Assembly (NCBI GenBank): GCA_013204125.1
Contig: JABMOP010000554.1
Location: 1 to 7,837 of the forward strand
Direction: 5' to 3'
Length of the DNA: 7,837 nucleotides
Origin: Rhodospirillales bacterium
Lineage (GTDB): Bacteria > Pseudomonadota > Alphaproteobacteria > Rhodospirillales > UBA2165
Numbering within the stretch: position 1 is the first letter of the stretch; each line of letters starts with the position of its first letter. The notes under the pieces were generated by a model. That model had not been told where the DNA came from. It searched no databases and worked only from the letters and a program-made list of their open reading frames with translations. The translations under genes and the position numbers were made by a program. This document shows positions 1 through 6,470 of this stretch, one piece after another.

Positions 1-960
1 GAAGGCGATGCGGTCGCGGTGTTTGGGGTCCATGTTGGCTTGGATTTTGAATACGAATCCGGTGACTTTGTCTTCGTCTGGTTCCACATCTCTTTCGGCG
101 CAGGTTTGGCGGCGGGGCGGTGGGGCATAACGGGTTAGCCCCTGCAGCAATTCCCGGACGCCGAAATTGTTGATGGCGCTGCCGAAAAAAACCGGGCTCA
201 AATGGCCGGCGCGATAGGCATCCAGATCGAATTCCGGGCAAAGGCCGCGCGCCATTTCCACCTCTTCGCGCAATTTCTTGACGGCGTATTCGGGGAGGAG
301 TGCGTCGAGTTTTGGATCCTCCAAGCTTTCACAGGCAACAATCGTATCTTCTTCGCCGGTATCGTCTCCGCTGGCATGTCCCTTTGGCGTCAACACTAAG
401 CGGTCGCCCAAAATATCGAAGCAGCCTAAGAAATCTCGCCCCATCCCAATCGGCCAGCTTGCCGGCGTAACGTCAAGGGCGAGTTTTTGTTCGATTTCAT
501 CCAGTAGATCAAAAGATTCCAGCGCTTCACGATCCATTTTATTGATATATGTGATGATCGGAATATTGCGCAGCCGGCACACTTCGAACAGTTTTAGCGT
601 TTGCGCTTCGATACCCTTGGCCGCGTCGATAACCATGACGGCCGAATCCACCGCCGTCAGGGTGCGATAGGTATCTTCGCTAAAGTCTTCATGGCCCGGT
701 GTGTCCAAAAGGTTGAACAGGCAGCCGTTATATTCATAGGTCATCACCGAAGACGCTACCGAAATGCCGCGCTCTCGCTCGACCTTCATCCAATCCGAAT
801 GGGCGCGCCGGGACTCGCCCCGCGCCTTGACCGCACCGGCCATGTTGATAGCGCCGCCAAATAGAAGTAATTTTTCCGTCAGCGTCGTTTTACCGGCGTC
901 CGGATGCGAGATAATCGCAAAGGTCCGCCGGTTGGCGATGGTGTTATGTATTTCAGACAT
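1..960 (-). CDS. prfC: Peptide chain release factor 3 (RF3), incomplete at the window edge
   Basis: RF3 is a cytoplasmic translational GTPase that promotes recycling of RF1/RF2 from the ribosome after peptide release. Reverse-strand translation from the ATG at 960 gives 320 codons running off the left edge; the stop lies outside the window. Visible GTPase motifs: P-loop HPDAGKTT (residues 19-26), RGIS in the switch I/G2 area (84-87), G3 DTPGH (106-110) followed by EDFSEDTYRTLTAVD, G4 NKMD (140-143) and a G5-like GSA (260-262). The end includes GFVFKIQANMDPKHRDR, which is RF3-like and enters domain 2. Against the roughly 530-residue E. coli protein, about 60% is present. The start fits the family, whose N-terminus precedes RRTFAIISHPDAGKTT, but no clear Shine-Dalgarno sequence precedes it. 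The gene lies 51 bp downstream of the HtrA-like gene on the same strand and may be co-transcribed. The reading frame is intact. EF-G, LepA and TypA were considered, but the SHPDAGKTT and DFSEDTYRT motifs are RF3-specific. Confidence 0.96.
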   Translation of the reverse strand, partial: MSEIHNTIANRRTFAIISHPDAGKTTLTEKLLLFGGAINMAGAVKARGESRRAHSDWMKVERERGISVASSVMTYEYNGCLFNLLDTPGHEDFSEDTYRTLTAVDSAVMVIDAAKGIEAQTLKLFEVCRLRNIPIITYINKMDREALESFDLLDEIEQKLALDVTPASWPIGMGRDFLGCFDILGDRLVLTPKGHASGDDTGEEDTIVACESLEDPKLDALLPEYAVKKLREEVEMARGLCPEFDLDAYRAGHLSPVFFGSAINNFGVRELLQGLTRYAPPPRRQTCAERDVEPDEDKVTGFVFKIQANMDPKHRDRIAF

Positions 961-1011
961 GATGGCTATATAGGCAGTTTGGCGCCGCTCTGCATTAGAG
1001 GGAGCTGGTTT

Positions 1012-2031
1012 CTAGTGGCGACGGCGATTACTCATGAACCGGTAGCGGCTATCCGATGTGACGGAAATATCAATGTCCTCACCGTCGCGGCGCAGATTAA
1101 ACACCACCTCGACGCCGGCTTCACCCAGCGACCAAATTTTCCGGTACATCGCGGCAAGTGTATCGACGCTTTCGTCGTTGATACCGGTGATAAGGTCGCC
1201 GGCTTCGACGCCCGCCCCCTCGGACGGGCCATCGGGGGTAGTGCCGGACACGAACAACCGGCCCATGGCTTCGGCGGTATACATGCCAATCCAAGGCCGC
1301 ATTGGTCCTTGGGCGTGACCTTTGGTGATCAGATCCTCGTAGATCGGTTTCAATAAATCGATGGGCACAAACATATTGCCTTGGCTATCTTTGCGGCCCG
1401 TTTCCGCGTCATTAACCCAAAGCGAGCCAAGGCCACATAATTTGCCATCGGCGCGGATCAGCGCGGCGCCGCTCCAATTGGGATGAATGGGGGTGGTGAA
1501 TATGGCTTCGTCCAGCATGTATTCCCAGGAACCCGCAAATTCCCGCCTGGAAGCGACGGTACCGGAAATGGAATGCTGATCCCCGCCATAAGGCGCAATG
1601 ATGACCGATTCGCCTTCTTGCAAATCGGCTGCGGTGCCCATCGGAAGCGTCGGTATATCCAGCGGCTGAAGCGCGTGAATGATGGCCATTCCCGTTTCAT
1701 GGCTGTAGCCGACCAATTCGGCTTCCACTTCTTTTCCGCCGCGTGCATGGAGAACGATGCGGCTGGCATCGACAACCAAATACCCGATGGTCAGAATAAA
1801 GTCATTATCGCTGATCTTGATGCCGTTGCCTTGCCGCTCGGTGCCTAAGGTGCGCGCGCTAAATGCGTCTTCGGGCACTTCGGATGACAGCCGCACTACG
1901 CTGCTGAGCGCTTTCTCTAAATCAAAGGACAAGTCATCTTGATTAGGATGAGGTGCCAGTTTCAAGGTTGGATCAAGGAGATGCAGGAGGCCGCTTGGAC
2001 GATGTCCGTTGGCGCGTTCAATTCCGGTCAT
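1012..2031 (-). CDS. HtrA-like trypsin-fold protein with C-terminal PDZ domain, apparent pseudoprotease
   Basis: The 339-residue protein has an S1C/HtrA-like domain (about 40-235) and a PDZ domain (about 245-325; PWIGMYTAEAMGRLFVSG, then GAGVEAGDLITGINDESVD). The HtrA core pattern is recognisable: GNGIKISDNDFILT (68-81), VEAELVGYSHETGMAII (102-118), LPMGTAADLQEGESVI (129-144) and HPNWSGAALIRADGKLCG (183-200). Aligned by eye with classical HtrA, the catalytic His of TNNHVV becomes Tyr84 (TIGYLV), and the Asp of TDLA becomes Gly114 (TGMA). Ser187 remains, but the GNSGG context is NWSGA. Ordinary triad proteolysis is therefore unlikely; a scaffold, chaperone or peptide-binding role is an inference. 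There is no signal peptide or membrane helix at the N-terminus, unlike periplasmic DegP/DegQ/DegS, so it is probably cytoplasmic. The ATG at 2031 has a weak AAGG eight bases upstream. It sits 68 bp after the EamA gene and 51 bp before prfC. The fold call is firm; the function is unknown. Confidence 0.85.
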   Translation of the reverse strand: MTGIERANGHRPSGLLHLLDPTLKLAPHPNQDDLSFDLEKALSSVVRLSSEVPEDAFSARTLGTERQGNGIKISDNDFILTIGYLVVDASRIVLHARGGKEVEAELVGYSHETGMAIIHALQPLDIPTLPMGTAADLQEGESVIIAPYGGDQHSISGTVASRREFAGSWEYMLDEAIFTTPIHPNWSGAALIRADGKLCGLGSLWVNDAETGRKDSQGNMFVPIDLLKPIYEDLITKGHAQGPMRPWIGMYTAEAMGRLFVSGTTPDGPSEGAGVEAGDLITGINDESVDTLAAMYRKIWSLGEAGVEVVFNLRRDGEDIDISVTSDSRYRFMSNRRRH

Positions 2032-2099
2032 AAAGAGGGCCTTACCTTTAATTTAGTTAAGAATCTGCAAGTTGGCGGCCACACTAATGCCTAATCCAT

Positions 2100-3041
2100 T
2101 CAATTTCCAGACTCGTCCTCAGTGGCTCGATTTTGGCCCCGTTGCAGCTTCGATTCGCGGCGTAAAATATAGCTGGTCGCGCCAACGATTATTGCCGCGC
2201 CGATCCAGGTCCATACTCCGGGAAATTCACTAAAGGCAAAATATCCGATCAAGGCCGCCCAAATCAGGCGCGTAAAAACAAATGGTTCGAGCGATGAGAC
2301 ATCCACATAACGAATGGCCATAACCATGGTGATATGTCCGATTGCCGCAAGTACGCCGACAGCGGCGATCCAGGCCAATTGGATCGGCGACGGCGTTGTC
2401 CAGAAAAAAAGCGCCAAGACGAAAGAAATGGGGGTTTGTAAGATAGCCACATAGGCGCTGCAGGTTATCGCGCTGTCCCATTTGGACAAATGCTTTGCAA
2501 ATATTTTGGTGCCGGCGCTAAAGACGCCGGAAATGAGCACGAATGCGAAGCCTATATTGACCGCCTCGAAACCCGGTCGAATGATAATCACGGCGCCGAT
2601 AATACCGACGCCAATGGCGACCCAGCGGCGCACCCTCATGGCTTCCCCGAGAAAAACCGCTGCACCCAAAGTGACGAATAGGGGACCGATCAGAGCGAGC
2701 GCCGATGCATCCCCGAGTGGCGTCAAAGATAATGCGATGTACCAGGTAGAGAGAGATGCGACATTTATGAAAGACCTTGCGACATGAAGGTGGAATTTTT
2801 TGGTGCGCATGGGGCCGAAGCCGACACGCGCGAGCCATGGCACATAGAACAAGGCGGAAAATAAATTGGAAAAGAAGGCGAGTACGATCGGGTGAACTTC
2901 GCTGCCAAGATGGCGAATAATTCCGTGCGACGTGGTGAACATCAATAGGCTGAATATGGTTATGGCTGCGGCGAAGGCGAAGCCTCCCCGTAAAGGGTGC
3001 CGGCTAAATTTTTGGGATATTGATTGCCCTTGGTGAGACAT
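2100..3041 (-). CDS. EamA/DMT-superfamily inner-membrane transporter
   Basis: The 313-residue, very hydrophobic protein has about ten predicted membrane segments arranged as two EamA repeats (about 20-155 and 165-293), the standard architecture and length of drug/metabolite transporters. Repeat 1 ends with the family pattern DASALALIGPLFVTLGAAVF, then LGE and IIRPG (residues 111-157). Repeat 2 has the counterpart SSLEPFVFTRLIWAALIGYF (249-268), then the SE of FSEFPG and GAAIIVGATSYILRRE. The charged tail (294-313) should be cytoplasmic. Members export or import metabolites, amino acids, nucleotides or S-adenosylmethionine; substrates are not predictable from this kind of reading, so none is assigned. 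The ATG at 3041 sits just before the first helix, but no good Shine-Dalgarno sequence is visible. The gene is 72 bp downstream of the AMIN-barrel gene and 68 bp upstream of the HtrA-like gene, all on the same strand. The reading frame shows no damage. Confidence 0.92.
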   Translation of the reverse strand: MSHQGQSISQKFSRHPLRGGFAFAAAITIFSLLMFTTSHGIIRHLGSEVHPIVLAFFSNLFSALFYVPWLARVGFGPMRTKKFHLHVARSFINVASLSTWYIALSLTPLGDASALALIGPLFVTLGAAVFLGEAMRVRRWVAIGVGIIGAVIIIRPGFEAVNIGFAFVLISGVFSAGTKIFAKHLSKWDSAITCSAYVAILQTPISFVLALFFWTTPSPIQLAWIAAVGVLAAIGHITMVMAIRYVDVSSLEPFVFTRLIWAALIGYFAFSEFPGVWTWIGAAIIVGATSYILRRESKLQRGQNRATEDESGN

Positions 3042-3113
3042 GGGTTCGAGTACGTGTGTGCCAGTGCGCTGTCGCGGGGGCTATAATTTACAAGAGGTGG
3101 TAGAGGATCGGCT

Positions 3114-4541
3114 CTAAAGCGCGTAGCGTAGCGCCATCATAAAAGTGTGATATGATGATTGGAAAGTCAGGAGGTTGCCCACCGCATCTTGAATTTCAGG
3201 GTCCTGAGCATCAAAAAATCGGTAACTGGCTTCGATTGTTATCCGTTCATCAAACGGTACGGAAACGCCGGCGCCAAATTGCATAGCAAAAACAAAATCG
3301 CTGTCGTCGTAGAAATCGGTACCGTTCCCTTTAATATCCTTCAGACCAACGGATGAAAGCCCGACGCCTCCAAATACGAACGGCGTGAATGAAGACTGTC
3401 CTGAAAAATCATAAACGAGGTTGGCCATTGTCGAGAACGAAGCGACTGAGCCCGAGACGTTGCCCGAGTTGATCGCGGTGCTTTTTGCGATGCCGGCAAT
3501 TGATTTTACATCGTTATGAATATAAATCATCTCCGCTTCAGCGCGAAAATCATTTTGCAGATCGATTCCGAGTGCGCCAGACAGATTGATCCCTAAATCA
3601 AATTCCATCGAATTATTATTACTCGACCCGGAAATTTCGGCTTCTCGTTCGAAGCTGAATCCGGCTCCGCCGCGGGCGTAGAATGGCCGTTGGTAACTTT
3701 GCCTATTCACTTGCACCGGCGTCATCGGGGCCTGCTGCCCCTGCCCCTGCCCCTGCATCAATGGCGGCTGATACTGGGCGGCCGGTTGCTGATAGGGATC
3801 GAGCCCCGAGGGCGCTTGGCGCTGCGGTTGGTATTGCTGGCTGTCTGGACGCCACTGGTAAGGGTCCAACCCACGGGGGACTTGGCGCAACGGCGGATAT
3901 TGAGCCTGCGCGGTTTCGATGATGCCGATTACTTCCGGCGGCTCCAATCCATCCTCTATGGGCTTCACCGGGAGTGTCGACGCTGAAATTGGATGTGCCT
4001 TGGGCATCTCCGTTTGAATTGCCGACAGCATGTATTTGGAAGCGCCAGGCGCAGATTTCGGCGCTGCTATTGCATCAATGACGACCCGGTGCCCGCGCTC
4101 CGAGGAAGGCGAGACCAAAAACGGGCGCTTGATTCTAACTGATTGGCCCATGAGAAGACTTAAGATTCCACCGCCGTCTTCGGATCTGTCATAGCGGAAA
4201 CCGGCAAGGGTGCCCCGGGCATGACGTTTGGAAAATGCGCCGGCTTCCCAAATTGCTTCCGGGATTTCGATAAATATGATCCGTCCATCCGTGGACACAT
4301 CAAATTGCATGTTTGTGGGCTTGGATAGATCGAGAACGATGCGCGTCTTGTCTGGGTGGATGCCAACACGAAGGCCGGATACTGCGCCCGGCCCTCGGGC
4401 GCCTGAATTAGGCGTTGCAGAAATCTGGTTTGAGTCATGTGCCGGATTTATAGATTGCGCGCCAGCCGGCTGGACGCTGCCCAGGATAAGCGCACTCAAC
4501 GTTCCGAATATGGCCACCGATATAACTTCAGCCCGCCCCAT
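3114..4541 (-). CDS. Secreted AMIN-domain and C-terminal beta-barrel outer-membrane protein
   Basis: The 475-residue protein appears to have four parts. A Sec signal peptide (1-28) has a hydrophobic core and probable cleavage after AGA, before Gln29. An AMIN-like domain follows (about 53-158), recognised by GLRVGIHPDKTRIVLDLSKP near its start and HRVVIDAI near its end; AMIN domains of AmiC and PilQ bind peptidoglycan or localise cell-wall factors. A low-complexity Gln/Pro-rich linker (about 175-283) contains two 22-residue repeats and a GQGQGQQ run. The C-terminal region (about 284-475) alternates polar and hydrophobic residues in strand-like blocks (FYARGGAGFSFE, FTPFVFGGVGLSSVGL, FAMQFGAGVSVPF, ITIEASYRFF, YHTFMMALRYAL), like small eight-stranded opacity/OmpA-type barrels. 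It ends in Leu, not the usual Phe, although Tyr473 is close to the end. The ATG at 4541 has AAGGA 11 bases upstream. The likely job is an outer-membrane protein gripping the cell wall; that is inferred from the domains. Confidence 0.82.
   Translation of the reverse strand: MGRAEVISVAIFGTLSALILGSVQPAGAQSINPAHDSNQISATPNSGARGPGAVSGLRVGIHPDKTRIVLDLSKPTNMQFDVSTDGRIIFIEIPEAIWEAGAFSKRHARGTLAGFRYDRSEDGGGILSLLMGQSVRIKRPFLVSPSSERGHRVVIDAIAAPKSAPGASKYMLSAIQTEMPKAHPISASTLPVKPIEDGLEPPEVIGIIETAQAQYPPLRQVPRGLDPYQWRPDSQQYQPQRQAPSGLDPYQQPAAQYQPPLMQGQGQGQQAPMTPVQVNRQSYQRPFYARGGAGFSFEREAEISGSSNNNSMEFDLGINLSGALGIDLQNDFRAEAEMIYIHNDVKSIAGIAKSTAINSGNVSGSVASFSTMANLVYDFSGQSSFTPFVFGGVGLSSVGLKDIKGNGTDFYDDSDFVFAMQFGAGVSVPFDERITIEASYRFFDAQDPEIQDAVGNLLTFQSSYHTFMMALRYAL
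3735..3756 (+). repeat. Hexanucleotide repeat (CTGCCC)x3 plus partial unit
   Basis: Three perfect CTGCCC units followed by CTGC lie inside the outer-membrane protein gene and encode a Gln-Gly run on the minus strand (GQGQGQQ, about residues 264-270). Because the unit is six bases, copy-number change would lengthen or shorten the linker by two residues per unit without breaking the frame. Confidence 0.85.
3756..3887 (-). repeat. Two tandem 22-residue coding repeats in the linker of the AMIN-barrel protein
   Basis: Residues 219-240 and 241-262 of the outer-membrane protein share RQxPxGLDPYQ followed by a Gln/Pro/Tyr-rich half ending in QYQP. The units are 66 bp apart at the DNA level and are diverged, so the duplication is old. 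They probably form an extended spacer between the AMIN domain and the barrel. Confidence 0.8.
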
Positions 4542-4607
4542 ATATTCGCTGTTCCTTATGTTTGTAAGCCCACAGAATTAAGTTGGCGAATGCCTGATAT
4601 ATGAATA

Positions 4608-4631
4608 GTACTACAAGATGTTGTGGGTCAA
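4608..4631 (-). promoter_or_regulatory. Candidate -35 element (TTGACC) for the AMIN-barrel gene
   Basis: On the minus strand TTGACC (4631-4626) resembles a sigma-70 -35 box. The best partner is a poor -10, TATTCA, 18 bases further on (about 4607-4602). This would place transcription start roughly 60 bp before the ATG at 4541. It is a weak match, offered only as the best candidate seen. Confidence 0.25.
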
Positions 4632-4681
4632 TGCATTAAATAATCAATTTATCGTATTTTTATGATAATTTTTGTCTGGGG

Positions 4682-4715
4682 TCGGCTTGTTTCGGGGCTG
4701 CCAATTCGGCTTGTT
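4682..4715 (+). repeat. 10-bp direct repeat TCGGCTTGTT, 24-bp period
   Basis: TCGGCTTGTT occurs at 4682-4691 and again at 4706-4715, upstream of the TPP-enzyme start at 4783. Between them lies GGGG, with a matching CCCC just after the second copy, so the stretch could also fold weakly. It may be a paired regulator site or chance; the repeat itself is exact. Confidence 0.6.
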
Positions 4716-4773
4716 CCCCAATCAGAAAAAGCATACCCCTGGAAGCTCACTCAGAATATCACCCAAATATATC

Positions 4774-4777
4774 GAGG
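4774..4777 (+). promoter_or_regulatory. Ribosome binding site GAGG that decides the TPP-enzyme start
   Basis: GAGG sits five bases before the ATG at 4783. The frame stays open upstream to a TTG at 4672, but that would add 37 residues unlike any TPP-enzyme N-terminus. Protein similarity to the family begins directly after the ATG (VKAARILLETL), so 4783 is preferred. Confidence 0.75.
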
Positions 4778-4782
4778 CGAAA

Positions 4783-6435
4783 ATGGTCAAGGCAGCACGC
4801 ATATTGTTGGAAACATTGCAATTACATCAGGTGGACCGTGTATTTTGCGTGCCCGGAGAAAGCTATTTGTCACTTATCGATGCGTTCTATGACGCAGATG
4901 ACATCGATGTCGTGACCAGCCGTCATGAAAGCGGCGCCACGTTGATGGCCGTCGCGGATGCTAAAATTACCGGCCACGCCGGCGTTGCCGCTGTCAGTCG
5001 CGGTCCCGGCGCTACCAACGCCTCGATCGGAATACATGTAGCCCAGCAAGATGCTGTGCCGCTTGTCTTATTGGTTGGGCAAGTGGCGCGCCAGGATTTA
5101 GGCCGCGAAGCCTTTCAGGAAGTTGACTACCGCCAGACCTTCGGCGATATGGCTAAATGGGTCGTGGAAGTGGATAACGCCGACAAGCTGGCCGAATCCG
5201 TGCGCCGCGCCTTTCATATTGCTTGCTCGGGAACGCCGGGTCCGGTGGTGATATCGTTGCCTGAAGATATGTTGGATGATGAAACCAATACGGCGCCGCT
5301 GGGGCCGAGCCCTACTCCCATTTCCCGGCCGGCGCCCGATCAGGTAAGCGATCTTTGCGATAGAATAAGCCGCGCCGAGCGGCCACTCATTATCGCCGGC
5401 GGTCAAGCGGGCTCGGAAGAAGGCCGCCGCGCCCTGCGTGCCGTGTCCGAGGCCTGGAACGTGCCGGTTGCGGTTTCGTTTCGCCATCAAGATCTGTTCG
5501 ACAATACGCACCCTAATTTTAGCTGTCATCTAGGGTTCAACATGCCGGCGGTTTTTCGCGATACCTTGAACGAAGCGGATCTCGTGGTGGCGATCGGCAC
5601 TCGGCTCGGTGATGTCACAACCCAAGGATATACGATACCGGCAGCGCCGAAACCGCGGCAATCGCTGGTTCACGTCTACCCCGATCCCCACCATCTTGGC
5701 CGCGTGTTTGAGACCGAACTTGCCATTGCCGCCGATGCCACCGAGACGCTGGCCGCCATGGCCACCGTCAATGCGCCCGAACCGCCGCCGGGCCGGGCCG
5801 ATTGGCTGGCGCGTGCGCATGATCTTTCTGCGCGCTTTGCCGAGTGGTCGCCAAAATCGGCCGATGACGGCGTTGTCTTTGGAAACTTGGTTTCGCATCT
5901 CGGCGAATGTTTGGAAGAAGACGCCTTCATCGCCGTTGATGCTGGAAATTTTTCCACCTGGGTGCATCGCCTGTTCCCGTTTAAAAGCTCAAACACATTT
6001 GTCGGCGCCGTTGCCGGCGCCATGGGCATGGGCGTGCCCGGCGCTGTGGCTTCGGGACTTCGCGCCAATGGCCGCCAAGTCGTGTGCTTCGTCGGTGACG
6101 GCGGCTTCCAGATGACCGGTAATGAAATTTCGGTCGCCGTTGAAAGAAAACTGCCAATCCGAATTTTTGTTTCCAATAACGGTAGCCTTGGCACCATCCG
6201 GCTCTATCAGGAGAAATCCTATCCCGGCCGCACCATCGCCACGGAATTGCCCAATCCGGATTTCGCCAAGCTTGCCGAGGCATTTGGCGCCAAGGGGCTT
6301 AAAATTGACAGCGACGCCGATATCGCGCCGGTAACCAAAGAGGCGCTGGCCACCGATGGTCCGGTGCTGATTGAAGTGCGCACCAGTCTTGAATACATCG
6401 CCGCCTACGTCACCATGACCGATATAAGAGGCTAG
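4783..6435 (+). CDS. Thiamine-diphosphate-dependent enzyme, acetolactate synthase/2-oxoacid decarboxylase superfamily
   Basis: The 550-residue protein has the three-domain layout of the POX/ALS family of ThDP enzymes. The N-terminal Pyr domain (about 1-165) has VFCVPGES, the catalytic glutamate in SRHESGATLMA (Glu49), GPGATNASIG (74-83) and AFQEVD (110-115). The central domain (about 185-330) has RPLIIAGGQAG and ADLVVAIGTRLGD. The C-terminal PP domain has the ThDP/Mg2+ signature from GDG (438-440) to NN (465-466) with 24 residues between, fitting the GDG-X(24-27)-NN rule. Such enzymes make or break C-C bonds next to a carbonyl, usually on 2-oxo acids or acyl-CoA compounds. Biosynthetic IlvB is less likely: no small regulatory subunit (IlvH) follows, and the neighbours are a dehydrogenase and a CoxG-like gene. 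The substrate cannot be assigned; benzoylformate or other 2-oxoacid decarboxylases and sulfoacetaldehyde acetyltransferase-like activities remain possible. The dehydrogenase gene starts 35 bp after the stop, suggesting one operon. Confidence 0.92.
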   Translation: MVKAARILLETLQLHQVDRVFCVPGESYLSLIDAFYDADDIDVVTSRHESGATLMAVADAKITGHAGVAAVSRGPGATNASIGIHVAQQDAVPLVLLVGQVARQDLGREAFQEVDYRQTFGDMAKWVVEVDNADKLAESVRRAFHIACSGTPGPVVISLPEDMLDDETNTAPLGPSPTPISRPAPDQVSDLCDRISRAERPLIIAGGQAGSEEGRRALRAVSEAWNVPVAVSFRHQDLFDNTHPNFSCHLGFNMPAVFRDTLNEADLVVAIGTRLGDVTTQGYTIPAAPKPRQSLVHVYPDPHHLGRVFETELAIAADATETLAAMATVNAPEPPPGRADWLARAHDLSARFAEWSPKSADDGVVFGNLVSHLGECLEEDAFIAVDAGNFSTWVHRLFPFKSSNTFVGAVAGAMGMGVPGAVASGLRANGRQVVCFVGDGGFQMTGNEISVAVERKLPIRIFVSNNGSLGTIRLYQEKSYPGRTIATELPNPDFAKLAEAFGAKGLKIDSDADIAPVTKEALATDGPVLIEVRTSLEYIAAYVTMTDIRG

Positions 6436-6458
6436 GGATTGGCGGTGACGATGAAACC

Positions 6459-6464
6459 AGGAGA
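6459..6464 (+). promoter_or_regulatory. Strong Shine-Dalgarno AGGAGA of the dehydrogenase gene
   Basis: AGGAGA lies six bases before the ATG at 6471 and is the best Shine-Dalgarno match of the window. It rules in favour of 6471 over the out-of-frame ATG at 6451. Confidence 0.8.
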
Positions 6465-6470
6465 GAACCG

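Larger units (their letters stand above)
4542..4782. promoter_or_regulatory. Divergent AT-rich intergenic region
   Basis: This 241-bp region separates the leftward AMIN-barrel gene from the rightward TPP-enzyme gene, so it must hold at least one start signal for each direction unless a gene lies hidden here; I see none. The stretch 4621-4680 is only 27% G+C by count, against clearly GC-rich coding DNA on both sides. The right part (4681-4720) is GC-richer and carries a direct repeat. No known riboswitch consensus, including the TPP riboswitch, was recognised. Confidence 0.7.

Noticed and set aside
202..973. Several plus-strand open frames opposite the left-end gene
   Set aside because: They lie antisense to a clear RF3 gene with intact GTPase motifs and encode no recognisable protein; they are shadows of GC-rich coding DNA.
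1483..1848. Plus-strand open frame of 121 codons opposite the HtrA-like gene
   Set aside because: It is fully antisense to a better supported gene, shows no domain and has no convincing ribosome binding site.
3104..3117. Short inverted repeat TAGAG-GATCGG-CTCTA near the stop of the AMIN-barrel gene
   Set aside because: The stem is about five base pairs with no T-run, too weak to call a terminator.
4672..4782. N-terminal extension of the TPP enzyme from a TTG at 4672
   Set aside because: The 37 extra residues do not resemble the family, the segment contains the direct repeats and AT-rich leader, and a GAGG site sits five bases before the ATG at 4783.
4542..4782. A TPP riboswitch in front of the TPP-dependent enzyme
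   Set aside because: I found no match to the conserved THI-box elements, and TPP riboswitches control thiamine synthesis or transport rather than enzymes that use the cofactor.
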